Origin: Fodinisporobacter ferrooxydans
GTDB lineage: Bacteria; Bacillota; Bacilli; Tumebacillales; MYW30-H2
Length of the DNA: 64,000 nucleotides
Assembly: GCF_022818495.1 (NCBI RefSeq)
Contig: NZ_CP089291.1
Location: 2,559,501-2,623,500, forward strand
Direction: 5' to 3'
The notes below the pieces were generated by a model. That model ran no database searches. It was not told the origin of the DNA and saw nothing but the letters and a program-made list of their open reading frames with translations. The translations under genes were made by a program, and so were the position numbers. Position 1 is the stretch's first letter; the number at the start of each line of letters is the position of its first letter. Shown one piece after another: positions 1-9,144 of the stretch.

Positions 1-1
1 C

Positions 2-58
2 TACTTGTCTACACAAAAACATAGTATTAAAGATATCATGCAGGGTTCGATTCAATAG
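2..58 (+). CDS. C-terminal tail of an unidentified upstream gene
   Basis: A reading frame is open from the first bases of the window to a TAG at 56-58, giving 18 residues that end in DIMQGSIQ. A good intrinsic terminator follows 42 bases later, which supports this being the true 3' end of a gene transcribed rightwards. The tail is too short to identify. The context (sugar-uptake genes) makes a transporter component possible, but that is only a guess. Confidence 0.4.
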   Translation, partial: YLSTQKHSIKDIMQGSIQ

Positions 59-99
59 ATGGCTGGCAAGAAACGTTAAGTGGAACAAGCCACAAGGAC

Positions 100-130
100 A
101 GCACTTCCCTAAAAGTGGAGGTGCTTTTTC
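100..130 (+). terminator. Rho-independent terminator
   Basis: A 9-bp stem (AGCACTTCC at 100-108 with GGAGGTGCT at 117-125, one G-T pair) closes an 8-base loop and runs into five T residues. It ends the upstream transcript and isolates the following GH32 gene, which therefore needs its own promoter between about 125 and 205. A perfect 14-base palindrome (ATAAAAATTTTTAT, 147-160) lies in that gap and could be an operator, but I see no convincing -35/-10 pair there. Confidence 0.85.
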
Positions 131-204
131 AATCGAATGTTCATTGATAAAAATTTTTATTGATAAAGACGGTATATCCATATTTAAGAAAGAGTGATCA
201 TGTG

Positions 205-1719
205 ATGGACAAAAATAGCCAACAAGTAATGCTTCAACAACAAGTAATGCTGCAAAAAGCAAATGATTACCTGAAAGAAAGAATGGAGCAAAACACAAGC
301 GGATCTCATCGTTTGGCTTATCATATTGCGGCGCCGGCCAATTGGATCAATGACCCGAACGGACTGATTCAATTTAAAGGCGAATACCATGTGTTTTATC
401 AACATCACCCTTTTTCAGCAGAATGGGGTCCGATGCATTGGGGGCATGTGAAAAGCAAGGATCTGGTTCATTGGGAGCACTTGCCGATCGCCTTGGCGCC
501 AAGCGAAGCATATGACCAAGATGGGTGTTTTTCAGGCAGCGCTGTGGATGACAAAGGGACATTGACCTTAATTTATACCGGGAACGTCTGGATGAATGAG
601 GAACAAACAGAAATCAAACAGATGCAATGCATCGCAACAAGCACAGATGGCATCACGTTTGTCAAAGATGCAGCAAATCCTGTGATCAGTGCACCGGCTG
701 AAGAGGAAGCTGCCGATTTTCGGGATCCGAAAGTCTGGAAATATGAAAAATACTGGTATATGGTACTGGGGACGAAAAAAGAGGAAAAAGGGAAAGCAGT
801 TCTTTATCGTTCTCTGGATCTTCGGAATTGGTCATATGTAGGAGTGATGGCCGAAAGCGACGGATCGCTGGGATATATGTGGGAATGCCCGGATTTCTTT
901 TCACTTGGGGACAAAGATGTGTTGGTTTTTTCTCCACAAGGAATAGATGCAGAAGGAGAGCGTTACCAAAATTTGCATCAGACCGGGTATTTGGTTGGCC
1001 ATTTGGATTATTCAACGGGAGTTTTTTCACACGGTTCTTTTGAAGAATTGGACAAAGGATTTGACTTTTATGCGGCACAAACGTTTCTTGACGATCAGGG
1101 TAGACGAATCCTGATTGGCTGGATGGATATGTGGGAGTCCAAAATGCCCACGCAGGAGCAAGGATGGGCAGGTGCATTGACGATTCCGCGGGTTCTTGAA
1201 CTCTCAGCCGATGAGAAACTCATCATGAAACCAGTTCCCGAGCTTCAGAAACTGCGGAAAAAATGTTATGGACTTGCAGGAGAACAGATGATTTTTGGTA
1301 AATATATACTAGAAGTAGAAGGAGAATGTCTTGAAATCCTTGCGGAATTTTCATTGGAATCCTGTGATGCGAGTGAATTCGGGTTGAAAGTTCGATGTTC
1401 AGAAGACGGAAAAGAGGAAACGGTCGTTTCGTATCGTGTCGATCAAAGGCAAGTAACGGTTGATCGCAACCGTTCGGGGATCGGACCGGGTGGCGTTCGC
1501 GCAAGTACATTGGAAAGATCGGAAAAGATGAAGATCCGGTTTCATGTGTTTTTAGATCGTTCATCATTGGAGATTTTCGTGAATGATGGAGAATTGGTCA
1601 TGTCAAACAGAATCTACCCGGATCCACGCAGTCGCGGCGTAGAACTTTTTGCATTTTGTGGCAAGGTGAATTTGCTTTCTTTTGAAGCATGGGAATTAAA
1701 AGATATTTGGAAGAAATAA
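205..1719 (+). CDS. GH32 beta-fructosidase (sucrose hydrolase / levanase type)
   Basis: Family GH32 enzyme, 504 aa, expected to hydrolyse beta-fructosides such as sucrose, sucrose-phosphate or fructans. The three family blocks are visible: WINDPNG with the nucleophile Asp near residue 50, FRDPKVW with the transition-state Asp near 174, and WECPDFF with the acid/base Glu near 227. The C-terminal ~150 residues fit the GH32 beta-sandwich. No signal peptide is seen, so it is probably cytoplasmic. The frame extends to a TTG at 160, but the ATG at 205 is preferred because AAAGAGTG lies just upstream and homology starts later. It is followed 14 bases later by an aldo/keto reductase in the same transcript. 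Sucrose versus fructan specificity cannot be read from the sequence. Confidence 0.93.
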   Translation: MDKNSQQVMLQQQVMLQKANDYLKERMEQNTSGSHRLAYHIAAPANWINDPNGLIQFKGEYHVFYQHHPFSAEWGPMHWGHVKSKDLVHWEHLPIALAPSEAYDQDGCFSGSAVDDKGTLTLIYTGNVWMNEEQTEIKQMQCIATSTDGITFVKDAANPVISAPAEEEAADFRDPKVWKYEKYWYMVLGTKKEEKGKAVLYRSLDLRNWSYVGVMAESDGSLGYMWECPDFFSLGDKDVLVFSPQGIDAEGERYQNLHQTGYLVGHLDYSTGVFSHGSFEELDKGFDFYAAQTFLDDQGRRILIGWMDMWESKMPTQEQGWAGALTIPRVLELSADEKLIMKPVPELQKLRKKCYGLAGEQMIFGKYILEVEGECLEILAEFSLESCDASEFGLKVRCSEDGKEETVVSYRVDQRQVTVDRNRSGIGPGGVRASTLERSEKMKIRFHVFLDRSSLEIFVNDGELVMSNRIYPDPRSRGVELFAFCGKVNLLSFEAWELKDIWKK

Positions 1720-1733
1720 AGGGAGGTCTTATT

Positions 1734-2717
1734 GTGAAGTATCGACAATTGGGAAACACGGAATTGCATGTAAGTGAAGTCAGTTTTGGCACATGGGCCA
1801 TCGGCAGCGCCTGGGGAAACGTAAATGATCAAGATTCCATCCGCGGCTTAGAGGCGGCTATGGATGCAGGCGTCAACTTTTTTGATACGGCAGATGTTTA
1901 TGGGAATGGGCACAGTGAAGAATTGCTCGCTAAAGTGACAAAAGGGAAAGAAAATGAGATTTACATAGCTACCAAATTTTGCCGTGCCGGTAATATATAT
2001 GATACACAAACGTATTCGGAGAAAACGGTTCGCGGATACTGTGAAGGGAGTTTGAAACGTTTAAATCGTGAACGAATCGATTTGTATCAAATTCATTGTC
2101 CACCGCTCGAGATTTTACAGGATGGCACAGTGTTTGAAGTGCTGGACAAATTGCAGGCAGAGGGGAAAATTCGCTATTACGGTGTAAGTGTGGAAAGTGT
2201 GGAAGAAGGATTGGTTTGTTTAAGCAATCCGAATGTGAAAGCATTGCAAGTGATTTTTAATATGTTCCGCCAAAAACCATTGGAAAAGCTGTTTCCGGAA
2301 GCGCAAGAAAAAGGCGTAGGCATCCTGGCCCGCCTGCCCCTTGCCAGCGGTTTGCTTACCGGGAAATTTCAGGCCGATACCGTTTTTGAAGAAAATGATC
2401 ATCGCCGCTTTAATGAAAACGGCGAGCAGTTTAATGTAGGCGAAACATTTGCGGGACTAGGATTTCAGAAAGGGTTTGAACTTAGTGAACGGCTGCGCTG
2501 GATTGCGGATGGACGGGGAGATATGGCTGCTGCCGCGCTGCGGTGGATCCTGGATCAGGATGCAATCAGTTGTGTAATTCCCGGTTTTAAAAATGAGCGG
2601 CAGGTGAAAGGCAATCTGCAGGCACTGGACGTACCTTCTTTTTCCTCCGACGAATTACAGAAGATCGCTGAATTTTATGAAAAAGAAGTGGTTTCACATA
2701 TTCGCGGGGCATATTGA
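1734..2717 (+). CDS. Aldo/keto reductase
   Basis: A 327-aa NAD(P)H-dependent aldo/keto reductase with a (beta/alpha)8 barrel. The catalytic tetrad is complete: Asp51 and Tyr56 in FFDTADVYG, Lys81 in IATKF and His121 in DLYQIH. The GTG at 1734 is chosen because GGGAGGT (1721-1727) sits at the right distance and the protein then begins KYRQLGNTEL, the usual family start. It lies 14 bases behind the GH32 gene, so it is probably co-transcribed and may reduce or oxidise a released sugar; the real substrate is unknown. The bidirectional terminator at 2809-2849 closes the unit. Confidence 0.92.
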   Translation: MKYRQLGNTELHVSEVSFGTWAIGSAWGNVNDQDSIRGLEAAMDAGVNFFDTADVYGNGHSEELLAKVTKGKENEIYIATKFCRAGNIYDTQTYSEKTVRGYCEGSLKRLNRERIDLYQIHCPPLEILQDGTVFEVLDKLQAEGKIRYYGVSVESVEEGLVCLSNPNVKALQVIFNMFRQKPLEKLFPEAQEKGVGILARLPLASGLLTGKFQADTVFEENDHRRFNENGEQFNVGETFAGLGFQKGFELSERLRWIADGRGDMAAAALRWILDQDAISCVIPGFKNERQVKGNLQALDVPSFSSDELQKIAEFYEKEVVSHIRGAY

Positions 2718-2808
2718 TTTGGAGTATAATCACTCGAATCAGGTTTAAACAAAGTCGGATCTGCTGAAGAGAGTCAATTGTTTGGAACGGATCATTTCGA
2801 AACAGAGG

Positions 2809-2849
2809 ATTTTGGGTGGGCTGATTGGATACATCAGCCCGCCTAAAAT
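2809..2849. terminator. Bidirectional terminator between convergent genes
   Basis: Two 17-base arms (2809-2825 and 2833-2849) pair along their whole length with only two G-T pairs around a 7-base loop. The arms are A/T rich at both outer ends, so the hairpin can end transcription of the aldo/keto reductase from the left and of the ROK regulator from the right. Confidence 0.85.
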
Positions 2850-2872
2850 CTCGCCGAAGGTCTCATTTCCGA

Positions 2873-4048
2873 TCATAAAGTTGAATCGGTTTGCGGACCG
2901 GTGAAGAACTCGTTAAGTACCAATGCGGCTGCGCCAATTGCGGTTGCGTTTCTTCCTAAAGAAGAAGCACAAATATTTACTTTTGAGTAAGACATGATCG
3001 GACAGCGATTCCGAACCTTCTGTTCGACTGGCTGTAAAATCCACTCTTTTGCTTCGGCAAGTCGATTGCCAATTACGACAAGGGAAGGATTTAATCCATT
3101 AATCATATTGGTGATGCCAATACCGAGATATTGGCCAATACATAACATGGATTCGATTGCAGCCGTTTCACCTTCAAAAAGTTTTGCCAAAATTTCTTCA
3201 ACTGAACAATTTTTACCGGTAATTTGCGAATATTTGGTGGTTAGAGCTTTTTCAGATGCATACATTTCAAAGCAGCCCCGATTTCCGCATGGACATCGAA
3301 GTCCTTCCACTTCGATCGTCATATGTCCAAATTCGCCGGCAATTCCCTCGCTTCCACGAAACAAATGATTATTTACGATGATTCCTGTTCCAATACCTGT
3401 TCCTGCACTTATATAGATAAAGTTCGGAACATTTCTTCCAATGCCGAACAAATTTTCAGCAAGCGCACCCGCATTCGCTTCATTATCGATCAGGAACGGC
3501 AGGTGTATTTGTGCTTCAAGCAGAGCTTTCAATTGTACATCTCGCCATTGCAAATTGGGAGCGTTAAGAACAATGCCATTTGCAAAATCAACAAAACCTG
3601 GAACCCCTATGCCAACTCCAAGGATGCCCAATATGGATTTGGGAGTTTGTGCAATGATTTCATTGATCAAGTTCACAAGTGTAGAAGTTACCTGCTGCAT
3701 ATCATTCGTTTGAATGATTGAAATTTCCCGAACGAGAATGATATTTCCAGATAGATCCATAATTAGGATGCGTATATAATTGACACCAAAATCAACTCCA
3801 ATACTATATCCGGCTTTCGAATTGAACATCAGCATGACGGGACGACGGCCAACCGTCGAATGACCGCGGCCAACTTCTGTGACTAGACCTTCACGTAGCA
3901 GATCTTCAATAATCGCGGAAACGGTTGCTTTATTGAGACCAGTCAGAGTTGAAATTTGCGCTCTGGATATTGGACTATGCAGACGTAAAAGGTTAAGCGT
4001 GATAGACCGATTTAATTCCTTGATTAGTGACTGATCGCCTGTTCTCAT
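2873..4048 (-). CDS. ROK-family (XylR/NagC-type) transcriptional repressor
   Basis: A 391-aa ROK repressor. Residues 8-68 form a winged helix-turn-helix (SRAQISTLTGLNKATVSAI is the recognition region). Residues 80-391 form the sugar-binding ROK fold, with GVDFG, LIDNEAN, the GxAGEFGH loop and the zinc-type CPCGNRGC signature near 252-259. It presumably releases its operator when a sugar binds. It diverges from ABC system 1 and the operon ending in xylA, and a XylR-like palindrome lies at 4528-4548 in that promoter, so it is the likely regulator. The ATG at 4048 is preferred over an upstream in-frame TTG because GGAG then lies 9 bases ahead. A 154-bp mobile repeat sits only 34 bp upstream of the start and may have replaced its promoter. 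Confidence 0.93.
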   Translation of the reverse strand: MRTGDQSLIKELNRSITLNLLRLHSPISRAQISTLTGLNKATVSAIIEDLLREGLVTEVGRGHSTVGRRPVMLMFNSKAGYSIGVDFGVNYIRILIMDLSGNIILVREISIIQTNDMQQVTSTLVNLINEIIAQTPKSILGILGVGIGVPGFVDFANGIVLNAPNLQWRDVQLKALLEAQIHLPFLIDNEANAGALAENLFGIGRNVPNFIYISAGTGIGTGIIVNNHLFRGSEGIAGEFGHMTIEVEGLRCPCGNRGCFEMYASEKALTTKYSQITGKNCSVEEILAKLFEGETAAIESMLCIGQYLGIGITNMINGLNPSLVVIGNRLAEAKEWILQPVEQKVRNRCPIMSYSKVNICASSLGRNATAIGAAALVLNEFFTGPQTDSTL

Positions 4049-4081
4049 CAGAAAGTTCTCCAAACTTTAAAAAAGTAATAG

Positions 4082-4235
4082 TGCGTGTTCAAAAAGTGGT
4101 TAAGTAAGACACAAGGAGTGCGAAGCCGAAGCACGAAAAGGCGACGGAGTGTACGTGTCTGGTACATGAGTAAGCCTTTGGGGGATTCGGCAAAGCAATC
4201 CGCCGTGGAGTTTTGACTACTTTTTGAACATCCTC
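4082..4235 (+). mobile_element. 154-bp MITE-like element, copy 1
   Basis: First of three near-identical 154-bp copies (others at 24634-24787 and 35259-35412, the last inverted). The ends carry an imperfect inverted repeat, TGTTCAAAAAGTRGTYAA, with two differences. The copy is flanked by the 6-bp direct repeat TAATAG (4076-4081 and 4236-4241), read as a target-site duplication. It holds no convincing gene and is too short to encode a transposase, so it must be mobilised in trans. It lies between the ROK gene start and the promoter of ABC system 1. The parent element is not in this window. Confidence 0.85.
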
Positions 4236-4485
4236 TAATAGTAATTTGTTTATTCATAAAATCAATTTAAGATGGTAAGGGCCTATTTGACTTCTGAATA
4301 TTTGATAGGGAACAGTTATATTTAGAAAGTTACACGTTTGATTCATGATCTGTCAAGTGATAAATTTCAAGCAAAACACTTGAAAATCAGGATGTAAATC
4401 CGATGTAAATCTTAATAAATTTAGAAAAATTCAAACTGCTAAGCCCGAAAGTCGAAAACTGTCAGATTATTTGGATTTTTATTTA

Positions 4486-4514
4486 TTGACCGCAAATTAT
4501 GAAAATGCTAGCAT
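4486..4514 (+). promoter_or_regulatory. Sigma-A-type promoter for the ABC system 1 operon
   Basis: TTGACC (4486-4491) and TAGCAT (4509-4514) are separated by 17 bases. It precedes the solute-binding protein gene by about 160 bases and lies directly upstream of the ROK-type palindrome. The -10 box is only a 4/6 match, so strength is uncertain. The rest of 4242-4485 shows no gene. Confidence 0.55.
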
Positions 4515-4527
4515 AAATATATCGTAA

Positions 4528-4548
4528 TTAGTTTAATCAATAAACAAA
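4528..4548. promoter_or_regulatory. Putative ROK/XylR operator
   Basis: An imperfect inverted repeat, TTAGTTTA and TAAACAAA around a short centre, resembles the xyl operator half-sites of Bacillus XylR (TTAGTTT / AAACAAA). It begins 14 bases after the -10 box, where a bound repressor would block transcription of the transporter operon. The divergent ROK gene supplies the natural ligand-responsive repressor. Assignment rests on pattern similarity and position. Confidence 0.6.
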
Positions 4549-4672
4549 TCAAAGGGCCATATTTGTTGCAAGGAGTAAATCGGTCCTGGCATGAAACGTA
4601 GGGATTGTACAACAAGAAAGCATTGCAGAATTCAAATGATAACCGATGCGTGTTATAAGGGGAGAGATGTTG

Positions 4673-5992
4673 ATGAAGAAGTTGACAAAAGCAATTCCTG
4701 TTTGCGTAATGACAGCGTTGTCATTATCTGCTGTATTATCCGGGTGTGGTACGACCAGCACGGCAGCCGGTGGTCAAAACAGCAATAGTAAAACGGTTAC
4801 AATTTGGGATATTTCTACTGGCAAACAACAGGAGTTAGTAAAAAAAGTAGCATCTGAATTCAATTCCAAACATCCTGGAATCCACGCAGATGTCCAGTTT
4901 TTTCAAAATGATCCTTATAAACAAAAATTGCAAATTGCAATGGGTGCGCATAACCCGCCTGATATTTTTTATGGATGGGGCGGGGGAATTCTTAAGTCGT
5001 ATGTTGATGCAAATGATGTGTATGATTTGACTTCGGCTCTTAACTCCGATCCGAAATGGAAAAACAAATTTTTGCCATCTGTTTTAAAAGGTGTTACGTT
5101 TGATGGAAAAATCTACGGTATTCCAATCAATAACGTACAACCCGTTGTTTTCAACTACAATAAAGAGATTTTCAAAAAATATAACGTAACCCCACCGAAG
5201 ACTTGGGACGAATTGCTTAAAGTCGTTCAAGAACTAAAAAGCCATGGTATCAGTCCAATTGCATTAGCCGGCAAGAATAAATGGCCGGATTTGATGTATG
5301 AAGAATATTTAGTGGATCGGATTGGCGGTCCAAAGGCTTTCAATGCGGTCATTCAGAAAAAGCCAAACGCTTGGTCTGATCCGGCATTTATAAAGGCCAA
5401 CACAATGATTCAAGAATTAGTCAAAATGGGTGCATTTGAAACTGGTTTTACTTCTGTAAACTTTGATACTGGTGAATCGGATGCTCTTGTTTACACAGGA
5501 AAAGCAGCAATGCAACTGATGGGTGGTTGGGATTTTGCAAATATTTTGTCGACGGATCCCGCTTATATCAAAAATAAGAATTTTGGTTGGTTCTCATTTC
5601 CAACTGTGCAAAATGGAAAGGGCGACCCGAATGACATAGCTGGCAATTTGTCGAATTTTTATTCGGTCGCTTCCGCTTCAAAGAATATTAAGGAAGATGT
5701 TACGTATTTAAAGGATGCGGTTTTAAATGATACTGCAGTAAAAGGATACATTGATATCGGGGATGTTCCTCCTGTCAAAGGAATTGAACCACAATTGCAA
5801 CAAAATCAATATGGCGATTGGTTAAGCTTTATTTATAAGTTGGTAGATAAGGCGCCGAATTTCCAAATGTCATGGGACCAAGCGTTGCCTCCTGAAGAAG
5901 CTCAAGCATTATTGACCAATTTGGATCAATTATTCCTGAATCAGATTACTCCGCAACAATTCTCAGACAATATGAATAAATATATCAAATAA
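4673..5992 (+). CDS. ABC sugar transporter solute-binding lipoprotein (system 1)
   Basis: A 439-aa extracellular sugar-binding protein (family 1 SBP). The signal peptide ends in the lipobox VLSGC, with the lipidated Cys at about residue 25, so it is anchored to the outer face of the membrane. The mature part begins with a Thr/Ser/Gly linker followed by TVTIWDISTG. It delivers an oligosaccharide to the two permeases encoded next. The ATG at 4673 is favoured because AAGGGGAG lies 7-8 bases upstream; the frame opens earlier at 4646. It is clearly related to the binding protein of system 4 at 40533, sharing the PPDIFYGWGGGILK-type block. The substrate is unproven; the downstream GH3 and XylA point to xylo-oligosaccharides. 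Confidence 0.93.
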   Translation: MKKLTKAIPVCVMTALSLSAVLSGCGTTSTAAGGQNSNSKTVTIWDISTGKQQELVKKVASEFNSKHPGIHADVQFFQNDPYKQKLQIAMGAHNPPDIFYGWGGGILKSYVDANDVYDLTSALNSDPKWKNKFLPSVLKGVTFDGKIYGIPINNVQPVVFNYNKEIFKKYNVTPPKTWDELLKVVQELKSHGISPIALAGKNKWPDLMYEEYLVDRIGGPKAFNAVIQKKPNAWSDPAFIKANTMIQELVKMGAFETGFTSVNFDTGESDALVYTGKAAMQLMGGWDFANILSTDPAYIKNKNFGWFSFPTVQNGKGDPNDIAGNLSNFYSVASASKNIKEDVTYLKDAVLNDTAVKGYIDIGDVPPVKGIEPQLQQNQYGDWLSFIYKLVDKAPNFQMSWDQALPPEEAQALLTNLDQLFLNQITPQQFSDNMNKYIK

Positions 5993-6057
5993 AATTAACA
6001 AATTAACATATTAACATATCAAATCATTGAAAATACTATCTTTTATTCCGTCACTTT

Positions 6058-6091
6058 AATCGAACCTTATACGATTTTAAGGTTATCGATT
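6058..6091 (+). other. Intercistronic stem-loop between binding protein and permease genes
   Basis: AACCTTA (6063-6069) pairs with TAAGGTT (6078-6084), and AATCG (6058-6062) pairs with CGATT (6087-6091) after a 2-base bulge. No long T tract follows. The position suggests 3'-end protection of the binding-protein mRNA or partial termination, giving more binding protein than permease. Similar hairpins occur in systems 2, 3 and 4. Confidence 0.6.
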
Positions 6092-6125
6092 GAGGTGGCG
6101 GAAAAAATCAAATAGGGGGGCCGAA

Positions 6126-7016
6126 ATGAAGGAGCAATTGAATTGGCAAAGGATCGTTATGATTACTCCTGCAATTGCCTTTTTTATAATTTTTGCACTC
6201 GGGCCTATGGTAATGGCAGGGTATTTTAGCTTTTTGGATTGGAATGGCGTGGCTGTACCTAAGTTTACCGGGTTTTCCAACTGGATAAACGTATTCACCG
6301 ATAAATTTGCTGGAATGTCTATGCTGCTTACTTTAAAAATGATGATTCTTACTTGGGTTATACAGACGCCTATAAGCTTGTTGCTGGGTGTTTTTCTTGC
6401 CGGGAAACAACGATATCGATCGATATTAGGCGTGTTTTACTTTTTTCCACTGTTGTTTTCATCAGCAGCAATTGGAATTACTTGGTCGTATATTTTAAAT
6501 CCGAATTTTGGATTGGTCAATTCTTTATTTCATGCGTTAGGTTTGTCGAGTTTGGCAAAGGACTGGATTGGCAATCCGCAGTTGGCATTATATACAATTG
6601 CTGTTGTAATTGCATGGCAATTTATTCCTTTTCATACGTTGTTGTACCAGGCAGGGACACGTCAGATTCCGGATGCAATTTATGAAGCTGCTGAAATAGA
6701 TGGGGCGACTGGCATAAAGAAATTTTTCCACATTACGTTACCGCAGTTAAAATACACGATTACAACGTCCTCCCTATTGATGTTAACAGGGTCGTTAACG
6801 TACTTTGATCTGGTTTATGTAATGACAGGCGGAGGTCCGGGGAACGCTACGATGATTTTACCGATGTATATGTATAAGACTGCTTTTATGGACCAACGGA
6901 TGGGCTATGGAAGTGTCTTGGCGATCATACTTGCAGTGATTGGCATTCTATTATCGTTAGTCATGTTAAAGATCACCGGTTTCAATAAAATGGAAAGTCA
7001 AATGGAAGGAGTGTGA
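6126..7016 (+). CDS. ABC sugar transporter permease, MalF/UgpA type (system 1)
   Basis: A 296-aa inner-membrane permease with about six hydrophobic helices and the binding-protein-dependent transport loop. Its EAA motif, YEAAEIDGATG followed by ITLP, is the contact site for the ATPase. The ATG at 6126 has GGGGGG upstream; an upstream in-frame start at 6090 is less likely. Its stop overlaps the start of the next permease by 4 bases, showing translational coupling. The ATPase partner is not encoded anywhere in the window. Confidence 0.93.
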   Translation: MKEQLNWQRIVMITPAIAFFIIFALGPMVMAGYFSFLDWNGVAVPKFTGFSNWINVFTDKFAGMSMLLTLKMMILTWVIQTPISLLLGVFLAGKQRYRSILGVFYFFPLLFSSAAIGITWSYILNPNFGLVNSLFHALGLSSLAKDWIGNPQLALYTIAVVIAWQFIPFHTLLYQAGTRQIPDAIYEAAEIDGATGIKKFFHITLPQLKYTITTSSLLMLTGSLTYFDLVYVMTGGGPGNATMILPMYMYKTAFMDQRMGYGSVLAIILAVIGILLSLVMLKITGFNKMESQMEGV

Positions 7017-7894
7017 TTGGTTTGTTGTCAACTGCGGCTAAACCCGTTGTTCATTTTAAACAAAAAAAAATACGAAAACGATCAAGATTGAATCCACTTC
7101 TCCCTTTGTTTGGTTTGCTGTGGCTGCTTTTCTCCTTTTATCCGGTATTTTATATGTTGATAACCAGTTTGCGTTCACAAGCCGGATTCTTGCTTGGGGT
7201 ACCATGGTTGCCATCGGCGCATCCTACCTTTGAAAACTATTTGACCGTATTGCAAAACGATTTTCAAAAATACTTTCTAAATAGCGTCATTGTCTCAGTG
7301 GTTACCGTTTTTTTGATCGTTTTCGTTTCCGTTTCTTCTGCATACGTAATTGTCCGCACGAAAACAAAAACGGTTCGCTTTATTTTTAACGTGTTTCTTG
7401 TTGGGCTAGCGATTCCCATTCAAGCTGCGATTATACCTATTTATGTTTTAATAGGAAAACTTGGCGTATACAATACGTTACTTGGATTGATTTTGCCTTC
7501 CGTGGCGTTTGGTATTCCGCTGACTGTTTTAATTCTTGTCAACTTTATTCGTGATATTCCGAATGAGTTGTATGAATCCATGGCACTTGAAGGCATTACG
7601 GATTTTGGAATGTTGAAAAGCCTGGTAATACCATTGACGAAACCTGCTTTGATGTCTGTTGCAATCTATAACTTTGTACAGGTCTGGAATAATTTTCTCT
7701 TTCCGCTGGTTTTAACACAAACGCCGGATGTGCGAGTAATGCCTCTGGCCGTTGTCAGTTATCAAGGAGAATTTACAATTAACGTGCCTGTTCTTTTGGC
7801 TGCAGTGGTATTGTCTGCACTCCCGCTAATTTTAGCATATGTATTTGGCAGACGTTATCTGTTGAAAGGTCTGACGGCAGGTTTTAGCAAATGA
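7013..7894 (+). CDS. ABC sugar transporter permease, MalG/UgpE type (system 1)
   Basis: A 293-aa inner-membrane permease that pairs with the preceding one. It has an N-terminal cytoplasmic basic stretch, then about six helices. The EAA loop is divergent (YESMALEGITD), with Glu in place of the usual Asp before Gly; the paralogue in system 4 has the same substitution. The GTG start at 7013 overlaps the upstream TGA (GTGTGA), with GGAAGGA as ribosome site. The C-terminus ends in GFSK. Confidence 0.92.
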   Translation: MIGLLSTAAKPVVHFKQKKIRKRSRLNPLLPLFGLLWLLFSFYPVFYMLITSLRSQAGFLLGVPWLPSAHPTFENYLTVLQNDFQKYFLNSVIVSVVTVFLIVFVSVSSAYVIVRTKTKTVRFIFNVFLVGLAIPIQAAIIPIYVLIGKLGVYNTLLGLILPSVAFGIPLTVLILVNFIRDIPNELYESMALEGITDFGMLKSLVIPLTKPALMSVAIYNFVQVWNNFLFPLVLTQTPDVRVMPLAVVSYQGEFTINVPVLLAAVVLSALPLILAYVFGRRYLLKGLTAGFSK

Positions 7895-7912
7895 TTTCAA
7901 GGGGTGAATAAA

Positions 7913-9085
7913 ATGGAAGAAATTCGCGTTGGCATGGTGGGATATAAATTTATGGGCAAGGCGCATAGTCACGCCTATCACGACATCCCTCTTTTTTTTC
8001 CGGAAGTGCCTCGGCTGGTAAAGCAAGTTCTTTGTGGACGGGACATAAAAGATGTAACACGTGCACAAAAACAATTCGGATGGAATGAGATTGAAACAGA
8101 CTGGCGGAAGTTAGTGGAGCGGGAAGATGTGGATTTACTCGATGTTTCAGCGCCGAGCAATGTCCATAAAGAAATCGTCTTGGCTGCTGCTGCAAACAAA
8201 AAGCATATTTTTTGCGAAAAACCGTTGGCACTTTCATTAAAAGATTCAAAAGAAATGCTAGACAGCGTTACGAAGGCTGGAATCACACACATGGTCGGTT
8301 TCAACTATCGCTTTGCACCGGCCGTCAAGCTTGCAAAATCACTCATTGAAAGCGGCAGATTGGGTAAGATCTACCATTTTCGCGGGCTCTTTTTACAAGA
8401 CTGGATCGTTGATCCAGCTTTCCCATTGGTATGGCGTTTGCAAAAGGAGATAGCCGGATCAGGGTCGCATGGCGATCTGGGAGCACATGTGATTGATATG
8501 GCACGCTACCTGGTTGGTGAATTTAGTGAAGTGATTGGTATGAGTACGACATTTATCAAAAAACGCCCAATTGCAGAAGGCATGATCGGGTTATCAGGCA
8601 AATGTTCAAATTCCGGGCAATACGGGGAAGTTACCGTTGATGATGCAACTGCGTTTCTTGCAAAATTTGCAAATGGAGCAATCGGAACTTTCGAGGCAAC
8701 CCGATTTGCTCCAGGTCATCGGTGCACCAATTTCTTTGAAATTAACGGCAGTCTCGGCAGTGTTCGTTTTGATTTCGAACGCATGAATGAATTGGAGGTT
8801 TATTTTATTTCAGATGCTGCTGATGTGCAAGGATTCCGACGTGTATTGGCGACAGATGCTGCACATGCATACAGCGGACACTGGTGGCCTGCCGGGCACA
8901 CAATCGGTTATGAACATACAATGGTACACGAAATTGTGGAATTGCTTGAGGCAATCGGCGAAGGACGCCAACCGATTCCGAACTTTTATGATGGTGTCAA
9001 GTGTCAAGAAGTATTGGAAGCCGTTGAGATATCCGTTGCAGAACGTCAATGGGTGAAAATCGAACACGAAGAAAATCAGGAATGA
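7913..9085 (+). CDS. Gfo/Idh/MocA-family oxidoreductase
   Basis: A 390-aa NAD(P)-dependent sugar or cyclitol dehydrogenase of the Gfo/Idh/MocA family. The N-terminal Rossmann half starts VGMVGYKFMGKAHSHAY, a variant of the usual GxGxxG loop, and the EKPLA motif carries the conserved Lys. The C-terminal alpha/beta domain holds GDLGAHVIDMARYLVG with the typical Asp and His. The ATG at 7913 follows AAGGGG at 7899-7904; an in-frame GTG at 7904 overlaps that site and is rejected. It sits in the operon 18 bases after the permease, suggesting it oxidises or epimerises the imported sugar. The substrate is unknown. Confidence 0.92.
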   Translation: MEEIRVGMVGYKFMGKAHSHAYHDIPLFFPEVPRLVKQVLCGRDIKDVTRAQKQFGWNEIETDWRKLVEREDVDLLDVSAPSNVHKEIVLAAAANKKHIFCEKPLALSLKDSKEMLDSVTKAGITHMVGFNYRFAPAVKLAKSLIESGRLGKIYHFRGLFLQDWIVDPAFPLVWRLQKEIAGSGSHGDLGAHVIDMARYLVGEFSEVIGMSTTFIKKRPIAEGMIGLSGKCSNSGQYGEVTVDDATAFLAKFANGAIGTFEATRFAPGHRCTNFFEINGSLGSVRFDFERMNELEVYFISDAADVQGFRRVLATDAAHAYSGHWWPAGHTIGYEHTMVHEIVELLEAIGEGRQPIPNFYDGVKCQEVLEAVEISVAERQWVKIEHEENQE

Positions 9086-9144
9086 AAAGGTGGAGAGTAC
9101 CTGCTTAAACATTTATTTTTAAAAGAAAGAGTTGGTGAAATCAG

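Noticed and set aside
686-1177. 163-aa minus-strand frame inside the GH32 gene
   Set aside because: It is antisense to a clear GH32 coding sequence and has no family match or ribosome site.
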